Source: an uncultured SAR86 cluster bacterium
GTDB lineage: Bacteria > Pseudomonadota > Gammaproteobacteria > Magnimaribacterales > Magnimaribacteraceae
Assembly: GCA_902537425.1 (NCBI GenBank)
Contig: CACBBD010000004.1
Location: 30,917 to 94,916 of the forward strand
Reading direction: 5' to 3'
DNA: 64,000 bases
A program made the translations under genes and the position numbers. Positions 8,903 through 18,674 of this stretch are shown piece after piece (the first letter of the stretch is position 1; each line of letters opens with the position of its first letter). The notes beneath the pieces are model-generated. The model saw only the letters and a list, made by a program, of their open reading frames with translations. It had not been told where the DNA came from and did no database searches.

Positions 8903-9163
8903 ATGAAATGGTGCGTGTATATTTTGAAGTGCTCTGACGGTAGTTTATATACCGGAATTAGTAACAGTCTTTCTGAAAGAATTGACACTCATAATTCTGG
9001 TAAAGGAGCAAAATATACTAAAAGTCGACTTCCAGTTACTCTTGTTTATGTAGAACATACTCACGATAAAAGTAGATCTCTAAAAAGAGAGATTGAGATT
9101 AAGAAGCTTACTAGATCTAGGAAAATAGAATTAATTAATGGTGCAAATCTCACCACCGCCTAA
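8903..9163 (+). CDS. GIY-YIG domain protein (UPF0213/YhbQ-like)
   Basis: An 86-residue stand-alone GIY-YIG nuclease domain. The two signature strands read WCVYILKC and LYTGISN, followed by the Arg-containing helix (SERIDTHNSGKGAKYT) and the Glu helix RSLKREIEIKKL, as in UPF0213 proteins of this size. The cellular role of this subfamily is uncertain; DNA repair-like nuclease activity is only a family inference. The 3' end overlaps the convergent mnmA by 33 bases. Confidence 0.9.
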   Translation: MKWCVYILKCSDGSLYTGISNSLSERIDTHNSGKGAKYTKSRLPVTLVYVEHTHDKSRSLKREIEIKKLTRSRKIELINGANLTTA

Positions 9164-10198
9164 ACATTTTTCATTTTTATAAATTACTACTGATTGACCC
9201 GGTGTGACAGATCTTTGCGGTTTATCAAATTTTACATTCAAAGCATTATCTTCAACATAGATTTCACATTTCTGATCTTCCTGCCTGTATCTTACCTTGG
9301 CAGTTCCCTCGAAGCTTATCGGCAGTGAATCTTCGAGTTTAAAGAGATTCTTTGTTGACAATTCTCTAGAAAATAATAGAGGATGGTCATTACCTTGGAC
9401 GCATAAGAGTTCATTAGTTTTAAGATTCTTCTTAGCTACATACCAGGGAAGATCGGGAGATCCTTTAACACCGCCGATTCCTAGACCTTGTCTTTGCCCT
9501 AAGGTATAAAAAACTAATCCCTGATGAATTCCTATCACATCACCATTCTCATTTATTATGTTACCTTCCTGACCTGATAGATAGCTGGCTACAAATTCAG
9601 GAAAAGGCCTTTCACCGATAAAACAAATACCTGTACTATCCTTTTTATTGCTTGTTATAAGACTATTCTCTTTTGCTATTTGCCTCACATTCTCTTTTTT
9701 AAGTTCCCCCAATGGGAATATGGTTTTTTTTAAAACTTCTTTATCTATTGCGTGTAAGAAATAAGATTGATCTTTAGAATTATCTATACCTTTATATAAG
9801 CCTTGATTATCAGTTATCGCATAATGCCCGGTAGCTATAAAGTCATAATCATTAGACATTGCGTAATTATAAAATTCTTTAAATTTAATCTCTTTGTTGC
9901 ATAAAATATCCGGATTAGGTGTATTTCCAGTCACTAATTCAGATAGAAAATAAGAAAAGACTGACTCTTTGTATTCCTTTGAAAAACTTATTTGTTCTAA
10001 AGGAATTTTTAATTGATCAGACACAAACACTGCATCCATGAAATCTTCTTTTGCGCTGCAATATGGAGAGCCATCATCATCATCCCAGTTTTTCATAAAA
10101 AGGGCATGTACTTCATAACCTTGTTCTTTTAACAACAAAGCTGTAACAGATGAATCTACTCCTCCAGATAGTCCAACTAGTACTTTTCCTTTACTCAT
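9131..10198 (-). CDS. mnmA: tRNA-specific 2-thiouridylase MnmA
   Basis: Introduces sulfur at C2 of wobble uridine 34 in Lys, Glu and Gln tRNAs, taking sulfur from the TusE relay. The ATP-pyrophosphatase P-loop is GLSGGVDSSVTALLL at residues 8-22. The two catalytic cysteines lie in NPDILCNKEIKF and in DSTGICFIGERPF. The C-terminal barrel contains VRYRQ and ends in GGGEIC, typical of MnmA. Length (355) is normal. It is divergent from icd with a 69-base gap and convergent with the GIY-YIG gene. Confidence 0.97.
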   Translation of the reverse strand: MSKGKVLVGLSGGVDSSVTALLLKEQGYEVHALFMKNWDDDDGSPYCSAKEDFMDAVFVSDQLKIPLEQISFSKEYKESVFSYFLSELVTGNTPNPDILCNKEIKFKEFYNYAMSNDYDFIATGHYAITDNQGLYKGIDNSKDQSYFLHAIDKEVLKKTIFPLGELKKENVRQIAKENSLITSNKKDSTGICFIGERPFPEFVASYLSGQEGNIINENGDVIGIHQGLVFYTLGQRQGLGIGGVKGSPDLPWYVAKKNLKTNELLCVQGNDHPLLFSRELSTKNLFKLEDSLPISFEGTAKVRYRQEDQKCEIYVEDNALNVKFDKPQRSVTPGQSVVIYKNEKCLGGGEICTIN

Positions 10199-10207
10199 TT
10201 AGCTCAA

Positions 10208-10236
10208 TTAACCTATTTACCTAAATAATATATAAT
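10208..10236 (+). promoter_or_regulatory. Promoter of icd-clpS-clpA
   Basis: TTAACC (10208-10213), a 17-base spacer and a perfect TATAAT (10231-10236) lie in the divergent mnmA/icd gap. Predicted transcription start is about 25 bases before the icd ATG. This is the clearest sigma-70 match in the region. Confidence 0.5.
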
Positions 10237-10267
10237 GCACCACCAATTTTAATTATACAGAGCAATC

Positions 10268-11527
10268 ATGGAATTTGAGCACATAATAGAACCTAAAGGT
10301 GGTTCTAAAATATCAGTGGATTCTTCAGGAAAACTTATAGTACCTGACAATCCTATAGTTCCCTTTATCGAAGGAGATGGTATAGGTTCCGATATTACAC
10401 CTGCTATGATTAGTGTAGTTGATAGTGCGGTAGAGAAGTCTTATGGTGGTAAGAAGAAGATTGAATGGATGGAAATATACTGCGGCGAGAAGTCTACAAT
10501 GGTTTATGGAGAAGATAATTGGCTTCCGCCTGAAACACTTAGAGCTTTAGAAATTTATCTTGTAGGAATTAAGGGCCCATTAACCACTCCAGTAGGAGGT
10601 GGTATTAGGTCCTTAAATGTTGCTTTGAGGCAAGAATTAGATCTTTACGTATGTCAAAGGCCGGTTAGATATTTTAACGGAGTACCAAGCCCAGTTGTGT
10701 CTCCTGAGAAAACAGATATGGTGATTTTCAGAGAAAATTCTGAGGACATTTATGCTGGTATTGAATGGGAAGCAGGGACTGAAGAGGCTGATAAAGTAAT
10801 AAAGTTTTTTACTGAAGAAATGGGTGTAACAAAAATAAGATTTATGGAAAATTGTGGAATAGGTGTCAAACCAGTTTCTAAGCAGGGTACAGAGAGATTA
10901 GTAGACAAAGCTATCCAGTACGCTATAAACAATGATAGGGACTCTGTTACCTTGGTTCACAAAGGTAACATAATGAAGTTTACCGAAGGTTCTTTTAAAG
11001 ATTGGGGTTATCAATTTGCAGTTTCAAAGTATGATGCCAAAGAATTAGACGGAGGACCATGGCATACATTAACTAACCCAATTACAGGAAAAGAAATAGT
11101 TATTAAAGATGTTATAGCCGATGCTTTTCTTCAGCAAATACTTACAAGACCTGACGAGTATAGTGTTATAGCTACTTTAAATTTAAATGGTGACTATATT
11201 TCTGATGCTTTAGCGGCAGAAGTAGGAGGGATAGGAATAGCACCAGGTGCAAACTTAGGTGAAAAAATAGCATTATTCGAAGCGACTCATGGAACTGCTC
11301 CAAAATATGCTGGATTAGATAAAGTTAATCCAGGATCATTAATTCTTTCAGCAGAAATGATGTTGAGATACATGGGTTGGATGGAGGCTGCAGATTTAAT
11401 AATTGAAGGTTTAGCTAGAACGATCAGTCAAAAAACTGTTACTTACGATTTCGAGAGGCTTATGAGTGGGGCAAGCCTATTAAAATGCTCTGAATTTGGA
11501 GAGGCAATAATTTCAAATATGGATTAA
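10268..11527 (+). CDS. icd: NADP-dependent isocitrate dehydrogenase
   Basis: TCA-cycle enzyme, isocitrate to 2-oxoglutarate. The 419 residues match the homodimeric E. coli type. [17 protein letters not shown] contains the Ser that AceK phosphorylates in E. coli to direct flux into the glyoxylate shunt, which is relevant because aceA is nearby. [26 protein letters not shown], the catalytic YDAKELDGG region, [10 protein letters not shown] and [19 protein letters not shown] are all conserved. The stop overlaps the clpS start (TAATG), so clpS-clpA may be cotranscribed with icd. Confidence 0.97.
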   Translation: MEFEHIIEPKGGSKISVDSSGKLIVPDNPIVPFIEGDGIGSDITPAMISVVDSAVEKSYGGKKKIEWMEIYCGEKSTMVYGEDNWLPPETLRALEIYLVGIKGPLTTPVGGGIRSLNVALRQELDLYVCQRPVRYFNGVPSPVVSPEKTDMVIFRENSEDIYAGIEWEAGTEEADKVIKFFTEEMGVTKIRFMENCGIGVKPVSKQGTERLVDKAIQYAINNDRDSVTLVHKGNIMKFTEGSFKDWGYQFAVSKYDAKELDGGPWHTLTNPITGKEIVIKDVIADAFLQQILTRPDEYSVIATLNLNGDYISDALAAEVGGIGIAPGANLGEKIALFEATHGTAPKYAGLDKVNPGSLILSAEMMLRYMGWMEAADLIIEGLARTISQKTVTYDFERLMSGASLLKCSEFGEAIISNMD

Positions 11528-11877
11528 TGCTTTCAGTAAAAAATAATAAAAATCGCGAAGACCAAAATCAAGACACTTCTTCAGTAGCAACTTTAGAAAA
11601 ACCTAAAGTTAAGAAACCCTCCCTTTATAGAGTTATCCTCCTTAATGATGATTACACTCCTATGGAGTTTGTAGTCTATGTATTGCAAATATTTTTTGGT
11701 TTTGATGGTGATAAGGCCCAGCAAATAATGTTAGCTGTTCATACACATGGAAAGGGAGTTTGTGGTATCTTTACCAAAGAAGTGGCAGAAACTAAGAGCG
11801 CTCAAGTAAATAATTTCGCTAAAGAAAATGGTCACCCGCTATTAAGCGATATTGAGGAAATTGACGAAGATGATTAA
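11527..11877 (+). CDS. clpS: ATP-dependent Clp protease adaptor ClpS
   Basis: N-end-rule adaptor that hands substrates with destabilising N-terminal residues to ClpAP. A flexible N-terminal tail (residues 1-33) precedes the folded core: [18 protein letters not shown] holds the substrate-binding Asn-Asp and Met-Glu pocket, and [20 protein letters not shown] the conserved His residues. Length (116) is normal. The stop overlaps the clpA start by 8 bases (ATGATTAA). Confidence 0.97.
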   Translation: MLSVKNNKNREDQNQDTSSVATLEKPKVKKPSLYRVILLNDDYTPMEFVVYVLQIFFGFDGDKAQQIMLAVHTHGKGVCGIFTKEVAETKSAQVNNFAKENGHPLLSDIEEIDEDD

Positions 11878-14125
11878 CCAAGAATTAGAACAAAATTTAA
11901 ATAATGCTTTTAAACTTGCACAAGATCAAAAACATGAATTTGTTACTGTCGAGCATCTTTTGCTTGCGCTATTAGAAAATTCTGACGCAATTGCATTATT
12001 AACTTCAAACAAAGTAAATATTGAACAACTTCGCGTTGATCTACAAGAATTTATAGGTTCAACAACTCCCAAGATATCAAAAGAAACTGAAATTGACATC
12101 CAACCAACCTTGGGCTTTCAAAGAGTAATACAAAGAGCCGTTTTTCATGTTCAGTCCTCAGGTAAAGACGAAGTTAAAGGCAGTAATATACTTGTGGCTA
12201 TCTTTAGTGAGAAAGAGTCACAAAGTGTCTTCCTTTTAGAGCAATTAGGCTTAACTCGACTAGATGCCGTATCGTATTTAAGTCATGGAAGAAGCGAAAA
12301 TACTGATCCTGATAGCGTAGAAACAGGTGAATCTAATGAACCAGAGTCAAACAATGCTCTTGAACAATTTACCACTAACTTAAATAAAGAAGCATTAGAA
12401 GGGAGAATAGACCCTTTAATAGGTAGAACTTCTGAAATAGAGAGAGTTGTACAAATATTAGCGCGAAGAAGTAAAAATAATCCTCTATTAGTAGGTGAAT
12501 CAGGAGTTGGTAAAACAGCTATTGCTGAAGGATTAGCTAAATTAATCACAGAGAATAAAGTTCCAGATTTGATCAAAGATTGTGTTATCTATTCATTAGA
12601 TATGGGGGCGCTACTGGCGGGTACAAAATATCGAGGAGATTTTGAAGAAAGATTAAAAGCAGTCTTGAAAGAATTAGAAGATGATAGTTCTGCAATATTA
12701 TTTATTGACGAAATTCATACCATTATAGGTGCGGGAGCTACTTCTGGTGGCGTAATGGATGCCTCCAATCTTCTTAAACCTGCATTAGCAAAACGTGGAC
12801 TTCAATTTGTCGGATCAACTACATACAAAGAATTTAGAGGTATTTTTGAAAAAGATAGAGCGTTATCAAGGAGGTTTCAAAAGGTAGAGGTGAGTGAACC
12901 GACTGTTGATGAGACTTTCAATATATTAAAAGGACTCAAAGATCGCTTTGAAGAACATCACGAAATTAAATACACAGAAGGTTCTCTGAGGGCAGCAGCC
13001 TCTTTGGCTTCAAAGCATATCAATGATAGATTTCTTCCTGATAAGGCAATCGATGTAGTCGACGAAGCTGGCGCTAGACAGAAATTAGTTCCTATTTCTA
13101 AAAGAAAAAAAACTATTAACGAACTAGACATTGAAAAGATCGTAGCATCCATAGCTAGAATACCGGAAAAAACAGTATCTACATCAGATAAGAAATCTTT
13201 AGAAAAATTAGAGGAAAATCTCAAACGAGTCATATTTGGTCAGGATATAGCAGTTGAGAGTCTTTCTTCAGCAATAAAGCTTGCCAGAGCGGGACTGAGA
13301 GTAGATGAAAAACCAGTTGGATCATTTTTGTTTTCTGGTCCGACTGGAGTAGGTAAAACAGAGGTTAGTAAACAACTTTCTAAAATAATGGGCATTGAAT
13401 TTGTAAGGTTTGATATGTCCGAATATATGGAAAGACATACGGTCTCGAGGTTGATTGGAGCTCCTCCTGGTTATGTCGGTTATGATCAAGGCGGTTTACT
13501 CACTGAGTCTGTTAATAAACATCCGCATTCAGTAATACTGTTAGACGAAATAGAGAAAGCTCACCCAGAGGTCTTCAATATTCTTCTACAAGTAATGGAT
13601 CATGGAACTTTAACGGATAATAATGGTAGAAAGGCTGATTTTAGGAATACCATTGTGATAATGACAACAAATACTGGTGCTCAAGATATGAGCAGGGCTA
13701 GTATGGGCTTTCAGTCTCAAGATCATACAAGTGATGCTACAGAAATGATTAAGAAGACCTTTTCTCCTGAGTTCAGAAATAGACTTGATGGAATCATACA
13801 ATTTAATCCTTTGCCAACAGAAGTTATTCGTACGGTAGTCGATAAATTTTTAGTTGAACTACAAGTTCAATTAGAGGTTCAAAAAGTTCAACTCGAAGTC
13901 TCCGAAGAAGTTAGAGATTGGTTGCTAGAGAACGGATATGATAAGAATATGGGTGCTAGACCTATGCAGAGACTTATACAAGATAGTATAAAAACAGTCC
14001 TCGCTGAAGAGATTCTATTTGGCAAATTATCAAAATCTGGTGGTATTGCCTTCGTATCTCTGGAAGATAATGAAATAAAAGTAGATTTTAAAGAAACCTC
14101 AAAGAAAAAAGAAAAAGTCTCTTGA
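11870..14125 (+). CDS. clpA: Clp protease ATP-binding subunit ClpA
   Basis: Hexameric AAA+ unfoldase that feeds ClpP. The N-domain of about 145 residues holds two Clp repeats; AAA-1 has Walker [14 protein letters not shown] and Walker [18 protein letters not shown]-2 has Walker [14 protein letters not shown] and Walker [14 protein letters not shown]; a C-terminal domain contains [17 protein letters not shown] 751-residue product starts at the ATG at 11870. In-frame TTG codons upstream at 11852 lie inside clpS and are unlikely starts. The short middle region separates ClpA from ClpB. The stop is shared with the next gene's ATG (TGATG). Confidence 0.97.
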   Translation: MINQELEQNLNNAFKLAQDQKHEFVTVEHLLLALLENSDAIALLTSNKVNIEQLRVDLQEFIGSTTPKISKETEIDIQPTLGFQRVIQRAVFHVQSSGKDEVKGSNILVAIFSEKESQSVFLLEQLGLTRLDAVSYLSHGRSENTDPDSVETGESNEPESNNALEQFTTNLNKEALEGRIDPLIGRTSEIERVVQILARRSKNNPLLVGESGVGKTAIAEGLAKLITENKVPDLIKDCVIYSLDMGALLAGTKYRGDFEERLKAVLKELEDDSSAILFIDEIHTIIGAGATSGGVMDASNLLKPALAKRGLQFVGSTTYKEFRGIFEKDRALSRRFQKVEVSEPTVDETFNILKGLKDRFEEHHEIKYTEGSLRAAASLASKHINDRFLPDKAIDVVDEAGARQKLVPISKRKKTINELDIEKIVASIARIPEKTVSTSDKKSLEKLEENLKRVIFGQDIAVESLSSAIKLARAGLRVDEKPVGSFLFSGPTGVGKTEVSKQLSKIMGIEFVRFDMSEYMERHTVSRLIGAPPGYVGYDQGGLLTESVNKHPHSVILLDEIEKAHPEVFNILLQVMDHGTLTDNNGRKADFRNTIVIMTTNTGAQDMSRASMGFQSQDHTSDATEMIKKTFSPEFRNRLDGIIQFNPLPTEVIRTVVDKFLVELQVQLEVQKVQLEVSEEVRDWLLENGYDKNMGARPMQRLIQDSIKTVLAEEILFGKLSKSGGIAFVSLEDNEIKVDFKETSKKKEKVS

Positions 14126-15288
14126 TGAGGTTTATCTTAGCTGCATATTTAATTTGTCTTTCATTTCTCTTTTTTGGATCTGAAAATGAGTTGAGCAGTG
14201 ATGAAGCTCCAAAGTCAATCCTATTTTGGAATACTGAAGAGAAACTTCTTGGATTCAAAAATATACAACATATCCTTCCAACCAGACTTATAAACAAAAG
14301 TTCTGACCCTTATTCTCTTTCTTACCAACTAATAAATCTCGATTCTCTAACATACAGATATGGGGGTAAGAAATTTACTATAAATGATTATATAAATACA
14401 TTTAAGGTAGCCGGCCTAATTGTAGTGAAGGACGATAAAATCCTTTATGAAAATTATAATTTTGGTAATGATGAAACATCAAAGTGGATGTCATTTTCAG
14501 TAACTAAATCTGTTACATCTATGCTGATCGGTGCGGCAATAAAAGATGGATTTATTAAATCAGTTAATGATCCAATATCCTCTTATGTAACTGATTTAAA
14601 TCAAGGAAATTATTCAAATGTGTCCATAGAAGACGCATTACAAATGTCTTCAGGAATAGATTGGAATGAAGATTATGCCGATTCAAATTCAGACGTCAAC
14701 AAAGCTTCCGGATTTAATGATACTAAGCTTTATAGTTACCTAAATAAACTTGAAGTATCAAGCAAACCTGGAACTAAATTTAACTATAATACCGCTGAAT
14801 CCAATGTCATAGGGGGAATTGTAAGAGAAGCAACTGGACAAAATCTTTCTACTTATTTAGAAGAGAAAATATGGCAGCCTTTTGGAATGGAGTCCGATGC
14901 TCATTGGGTATTAGATAGTGATTATTCCCAAGAGCTTGGAGGTTGTTGTATAAATGCAACACTAAGAGATTATGCCCGCATAGGTCTTTTTGCATTAAAA
15001 AATGGTGTCTTACCGGACGGTAGAAATACATTACCCAATGATTGGATGATTAAGTCTACTAAACCATCTCCAGGTTTTAGTTACTATGGATACCAGTGGT
15101 GGCTAGCCGGATTTGGATATAAATCATATTATGCTGATGGTATTTTTGGACAGTTTATTTGGGTAGATCCAGATTCAAGAACTGTTATAGCAATGCATAG
15201 CGCGAGAGACGTAGCAGCTCTGGATAGATACTCTGGAGGGCATAGACTTAATTTTCTAATTTCTCTAATAGAAGAAATAAATAAATAA
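14125..15288 (+). CDS. Exported serine hydrolase, beta-lactamase/NylB-like
   Basis: Penicillin-recognising-fold serine hydrolase of 387 residues with an N-terminal signal peptide (residues 1-18). The catalytic S-x-x-K is SVTK at Ser125-Lys128. FNYNTAESNVIGGIV occupies the Tyr-motif position, and YQWWLAG with GIFGQFIWVDPDSRTVIAM matches the C-terminal part of 6-aminohexanoate-dimer hydrolase (NylB)/EstB-like proteins. The likely activity is hydrolysis of a small amide or ester in the periplasm; true beta-lactamase activity is not indicated. The ATG overlaps the clpA stop. It converges on infA with one intervening base. Confidence 0.85.
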   Translation: MRFILAAYLICLSFLFFGSENELSSDEAPKSILFWNTEEKLLGFKNIQHILPTRLINKSSDPYSLSYQLINLDSLTYRYGGKKFTINDYINTFKVAGLIVVKDDKILYENYNFGNDETSKWMSFSVTKSVTSMLIGAAIKDGFIKSVNDPISSYVTDLNQGNYSNVSIEDALQMSSGIDWNEDYADSNSDVNKASGFNDTKLYSYLNKLEVSSKPGTKFNYNTAESNVIGGIVREATGQNLSTYLEEKIWQPFGMESDAHWVLDSDYSQELGGCCINATLRDYARIGLFALKNGVLPDGRNTLPNDWMIKSTKPSPGFSYYGYQWWLAGFGYKSYYADGIFGQFIWVDPDSRTVIAMHSARDVAALDRYSGGHRLNFLISLIEEINK

Positions 15289-15289
15289 T

Positions 15290-15508
15290 TTATCTTTCTC
15301 TAAAAATAATTCTTCCTTTGGATAGATCATAAGGGGTTATTTCCACTTTTACCTTATCGCCTGTAAGAATTCGAATATAGTGTTTACGCATTTTCCCAGA
15401 TATGTGAGCAGTCACGACATGATCATTATCTAATTTAACTCTAAAGGTAGTATTAGGAAGGGTTTCTATAACCTCTCCATCCATTTCTATTAAATCTTGT
15501 TTTGCCAT
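15290..15508 (-). CDS. infA: Translation initiation factor IF-1
   Basis: Standard 72-residue OB-fold IF-1 that binds the ribosomal A site with IF-2 and IF-3. [45 protein letters not shown] and the C-terminal GRIIFRER are all diagnostic. infA is next to clpA in many gammaproteobacteria, which fits the placement here. Confidence 0.98.
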   Translation of the reverse strand: MAKQDLIEMDGEVIETLPNTTFRVKLDNDHVVTAHISGKMRKHYIRILTGDKVKVEITPYDLSKGRIIFRER

Positions 15509-15553
15509 ATATAATACATTTTCTAACAGATAGCTTAATTACTAAAGCAAAAG

Positions 15554-15664
15554 ATGAAAGAAAAAGAATTTAAATTTAAAACGCTACTACTTTGTTTGGC
15601 ATTAATTACCATTTTTATAGCTTTAGCTGCATATGTTTTGGATAAATATATCCTAGTCTATTGA
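15554..15664 (+). CDS. Putative 36-residue membrane microprotein
   Basis: Short frame in the 144-base gap between infA and the CoA-transferase gene, on the opposite strand to both. The product is a Lys/Glu-rich N-terminus (MKEKEFKFK) followed by one hydrophobic helix (TLLLCLALITIFIALAAYVL) and a short polar tail. The ribosome site is weak. The last 12 bases overlap the end of the CoA-transferase gene. No known family is recognised, and it may be fortuitous. Confidence 0.33.
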   Translation: MKEKEFKFKTLLLCLALITIFIALAAYVLDKYILVY

Positions 15665-16861
15665 TTGGATGATTTTTTCCTTCTCAAGACTCTCAATTTC
15701 ATCATCTTGATATTTTGACCAATTTTTTAATATTTCTCTTGTGTTGGTCCCTAAGTGTGGTGGGGAAGAGTAGGATTCCTCATTTGTATAAGACATTTTA
15801 ACTGGGTTGCCAGGCATTTTAACAAAACCGCCATCAGGATGTTCAACCTCAACTATCATATTTCTGTGTTTAACTTGCTCATCATTTAATGCATCACTGA
15901 ATTTATTGATCGGTGCACAGGGAACTTTCTCTTTATTTAACTTATCAATCCAATAATCTGATGTTTGAGTGGAAAGTACCTTGTTAAGCTCATTTTCAAT
16001 AAAAGCTTGATTTTTAAGCCTGCCGATAGAGGAATCAAATTTGGAATCATCCAAAGAGCCAACATTCACCACTGATTTGAGGGATTGCCAGAATTCATCT
16101 GTTATAACTGCTATCACGACAAAACCATCACTAGTTGTAAAGCTGTTGTAAGGTACATGAACAAAGTGAGCATTTCCAATTGGTTCAGGATCTATGCCTG
16201 ACAAAGTTTGCATAGTAGCCATGTAAGTTAGAAGTGATATTTGAACATCAAGTAAAGACAAGTCTATATGTTGTCCTTTTTGTGTTTTTTCTCTTGAATA
16301 TAGTGCTGAGAGGATTCCGATAACACTATATAGTCCAGATCCTAAATCTCCAATTGGTATTCCAGCCCTTGTGGGCGACTTTGCATCTTTTCCTGTAATT
16401 GACATACCACCACTATAGGCCTGAACAATTTGGTCATATGCAGGTCTGGTAGAATGCGGACCAGTTTCACCAAACCCAGTGATAGAACAAGTAATTATCT
16501 TTGGGTTTATTGAAGACAAATTTTCGAAGTCAATTTTTAACTTAGTTACCACTCCGGCACTAAAGTTATTGAGAACTACATCAGCGGATCTTACAAGATC
16601 ATAAAAAACTTCCAGACCTTTTTTGTTTTTAAGATCAATAGAGACGCTTTTCTTATTTCTATTTAAAGTTAGGAAATAAGCTCCAAAGTTTTTGAAAGAA
16701 TAATTTGGATCATTTTTTAATAATCCTCTAGTCATTTCTCCGCTTCCTAAGGGTTCAACTTTAACAACTTCTGCTCCTAAATCTGCTAAAACCATTCCAG
16801 CATAGGGTCCAGCTAACATATGCGTCAGATCGATTACTTTTACCCCATTTAATGGCTTCAT
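15653..16861 (-). CDS. Class III CoA-transferase (CaiB/BaiF family)
   Basis: 402-residue family III CoA-transferase. The N-terminus KPLNGVKVIDLTHMLAGPYA is the typical Rossmann entry, and VVLNNFSAG and the catalytic Asp172 in IPIGDLGSGLYSVIG are conserved. The C-terminal region with VPCAPINKFSDAL and HPDGGFVKMPGNPVK is usual for formyl-CoA, succinyl-CoA or carnitine-type transferases. The acyl donor and acceptor cannot be deduced, since no neighbouring pathway gene gives a hint. It is divergent from a TPR lipoprotein gene. Confidence 0.93.
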   Translation of the reverse strand: MKPLNGVKVIDLTHMLAGPYAGMVLADLGAEVVKVEPLGSGEMTRGLLKNDPNYSFKNFGAYFLTLNRNKKSVSIDLKNKKGLEVFYDLVRSADVVLNNFSAGVVTKLKIDFENLSSINPKIITCSITGFGETGPHSTRPAYDQIVQAYSGGMSITGKDAKSPTRAGIPIGDLGSGLYSVIGILSALYSREKTQKGQHIDLSLLDVQISLLTYMATMQTLSGIDPEPIGNAHFVHVPYNSFTTSDGFVVIAVITDEFWQSLKSVVNVGSLDDSKFDSSIGRLKNQAFIENELNKVLSTQTSDYWIDKLNKEKVPCAPINKFSDALNDEQVKHRNMIVEVEHPDGGFVKMPGNPVKMSYTNEESYSSPPHLGTNTREILKNWSKYQDDEIESLEKEKIIQSID

Positions 16862-16938
16862 AAGTGAGATTGTACTACAGAGTTCAGAAGCTCAATGACT
16901 CATCTTGAATGTATAGGTCAGTTTGTTATATTAGCTTT

Positions 16939-18606
16939 ATGAAGTTAAAAAACCTTTTACCTATTCTCTTTGTAGTTTACTCATGTTCTCAAGATAGTTC
17001 GATTGATCGAAATGATTTAATAGAAAAAGCTGGTGCACCATTACTAAATGGACTTGGATCTCATTCTTTTACCATTTCCTCTAAAGTCGAAGGGGTACAG
17101 GACTATTTTAATCAGGGTCTTATAATGGCGTATGCTTTCAATCATGCCGAATCTATTCGAAGCTTCAAAGCTGCTCAAAAATTAGATCCTAATTGTGCAA
17201 TTTGTTTCTGGGGAGAAGCTCTGGCCTTAGGTCCAAATATTAATGTTACAAGTGATGGCAAGGCAATAATGAGCCCTCAAGACCGACTTGATGCTTTTGA
17301 GAGAATGAATAAAGCCATAGCTCTAATAGAATTTGCTTCACCGAAAGAAAAGGACTTCATTTTGACTTTAAAATCGAGATATAACGGGGATGTGAATTCC
17401 TCAAGAGTGCCACTTGATATTGCTTATGCTGAAGCAATGGAGGGACTTTCGTCTAAATATCCCGATGACACGGATGCAGCATCGTTATATGCTGAGGCTT
17501 TGATGAATACAATGCCTTGGAACTATTGGGCAGAAGATGGTAATCCCAAACCAGACACAATAAAAGTTATTAATACTATCGAATCAGTTCTTGATAAGGA
17601 TCCAAATCATCCTTTGGCAATTCATCTTTATATACATGCTGTAGAAGCATCAAGTGATCCTGGTAGGGCAGAAGAAGCCGCTGATAGGTTAGCCGATTTG
17701 GTTCCTGGAGCTGGACATTTAGTACACATGCCATCTCATATCTACTGGAGAGTGGGAAGATATGAAGACGCATCATTAGCTAACATAGCAGCAGCAAAGG
17801 TTGATGAGGAGTATATTGCTCAATGTAATGCTCAAGGTTTTTATCCGGCCTTATATTATCCTCATAATGTCCATTTCCTTTGGGCCGCATCAACAATGGA
17901 AGGTATGAGCGACTTGTCTATTGAATCAGCAATAAAGGTATCAAATTATGTTTCGCCAGAGCAAATTAGAAATATACCTTTTTTAGAATTCTTTCACACA
18001 ATACCTTTATTGTCTTATGTGCGATTTGCAAAGTGGGATAAAGTTTTTTCTTATGAAAGACCAGATGATGATTTCAAATTTTCCAATTCTATTTTCAACT
18101 ATGCTTTGTCTGTTGCACATGCTGCTAGCGGAAACTCACTTGAGGCAAATAGATATCAAAGCATGATATTAAATGATATTGAGTCTGAAGAAGTAAACGC
18201 CATGGTAATGGCAGGTCACCCAACAAAATCATTAATGAAAATAGCTTCTTTACTTGCTTCAGGATCGATTGATATGTATTCCAGTAAATATAGTGAGGCT
18301 ATAACTTCTTTTAAAGAAGCTGTAACAATTCAAGATACTCTTCCATATACAGAACCTCCATTTTGGTATTATCCAACCCGTCAAACTTTAGGTCATGCAC
18401 TTTTAATGAATAATTCATTTGAGGAAGCAGCGTTAGTTTTTGAAAAAGATTTGAAAGATTATCCTAGAAATGGATGGTCTTACTTCGGACTACATCTCGC
18501 GCAAAATAAATTAAATAATCAAGAAGAGTCTATTGAAGCTCTCAATAAGTTTAAGGAAATATGGGGCAGGGCGGATATTTCAATTAATTCTTCCATAGTT
18601 TATTGA
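16939..18606 (+). CDS. TPR-repeat lipoprotein
   Basis: 555-residue exported protein. The ATG at 16939 gives a signal peptide ending in a lipobox-like VYSC (Cys16), so it is probably membrane-anchored in the periplasm; an in-frame ATG at 16909 would add ten unrelated residues. Tetratricopeptide motifs are visible near residue 70 (SIRSFKAAQKLDPNCAICFW), around 195-260 and at the C-terminus (EEAALVFEKDLKDYPRNGW). Conserved histidines recur (HLYIHAVEAS, HMPSHIYWRVG), a pattern I associate with a widespread but uncharacterised marine TPR family. A protein-interaction role is inferred. TATATT lies very close to the ATG, allowing a nearly leaderless transcript. Confidence 0.75.
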   Translation: MKLKNLLPILFVVYSCSQDSSIDRNDLIEKAGAPLLNGLGSHSFTISSKVEGVQDYFNQGLIMAYAFNHAESIRSFKAAQKLDPNCAICFWGEALALGPNINVTSDGKAIMSPQDRLDAFERMNKAIALIEFASPKEKDFILTLKSRYNGDVNSSRVPLDIAYAEAMEGLSSKYPDDTDAASLYAEALMNTMPWNYWAEDGNPKPDTIKVINTIESVLDKDPNHPLAIHLYIHAVEASSDPGRAEEAADRLADLVPGAGHLVHMPSHIYWRVGRYEDASLANIAAAKVDEEYIAQCNAQGFYPALYYPHNVHFLWAASTMEGMSDLSIESAIKVSNYVSPEQIRNIPFLEFFHTIPLLSYVRFAKWDKVFSYERPDDDFKFSNSIFNYALSVAHAASGNSLEANRYQSMILNDIESEEVNAMVMAGHPTKSLMKIASLLASGSIDMYSSKYSEAITSFKEAVTIQDTLPYTEPPFWYYPTRQTLGHALLMNNSFEEAALVFEKDLKDYPRNGWSYFGLHLAQNKLNNQEESIEALNKFKEIWGRADISINSSIVY

Positions 18607-18626
18607 TCTCCTTTCCCATAAAAATA

Positions 18627-18638
18627 CACAGTACTGTG
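18627..18638. promoter_or_regulatory. 12-base perfect palindrome upstream of the PhoD-like gene
   Basis: CACAGTACTGTG is a perfect inverted repeat in the 68-base gap before the PhoD-like start (48 bases to 18675). It may be an operator. It does not resemble the E. coli Pho box. Confidence 0.3.
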
Positions 18639-18674
18639 ACTTTAATGTAATAGATATTTGGTAGTGTTCCATTT

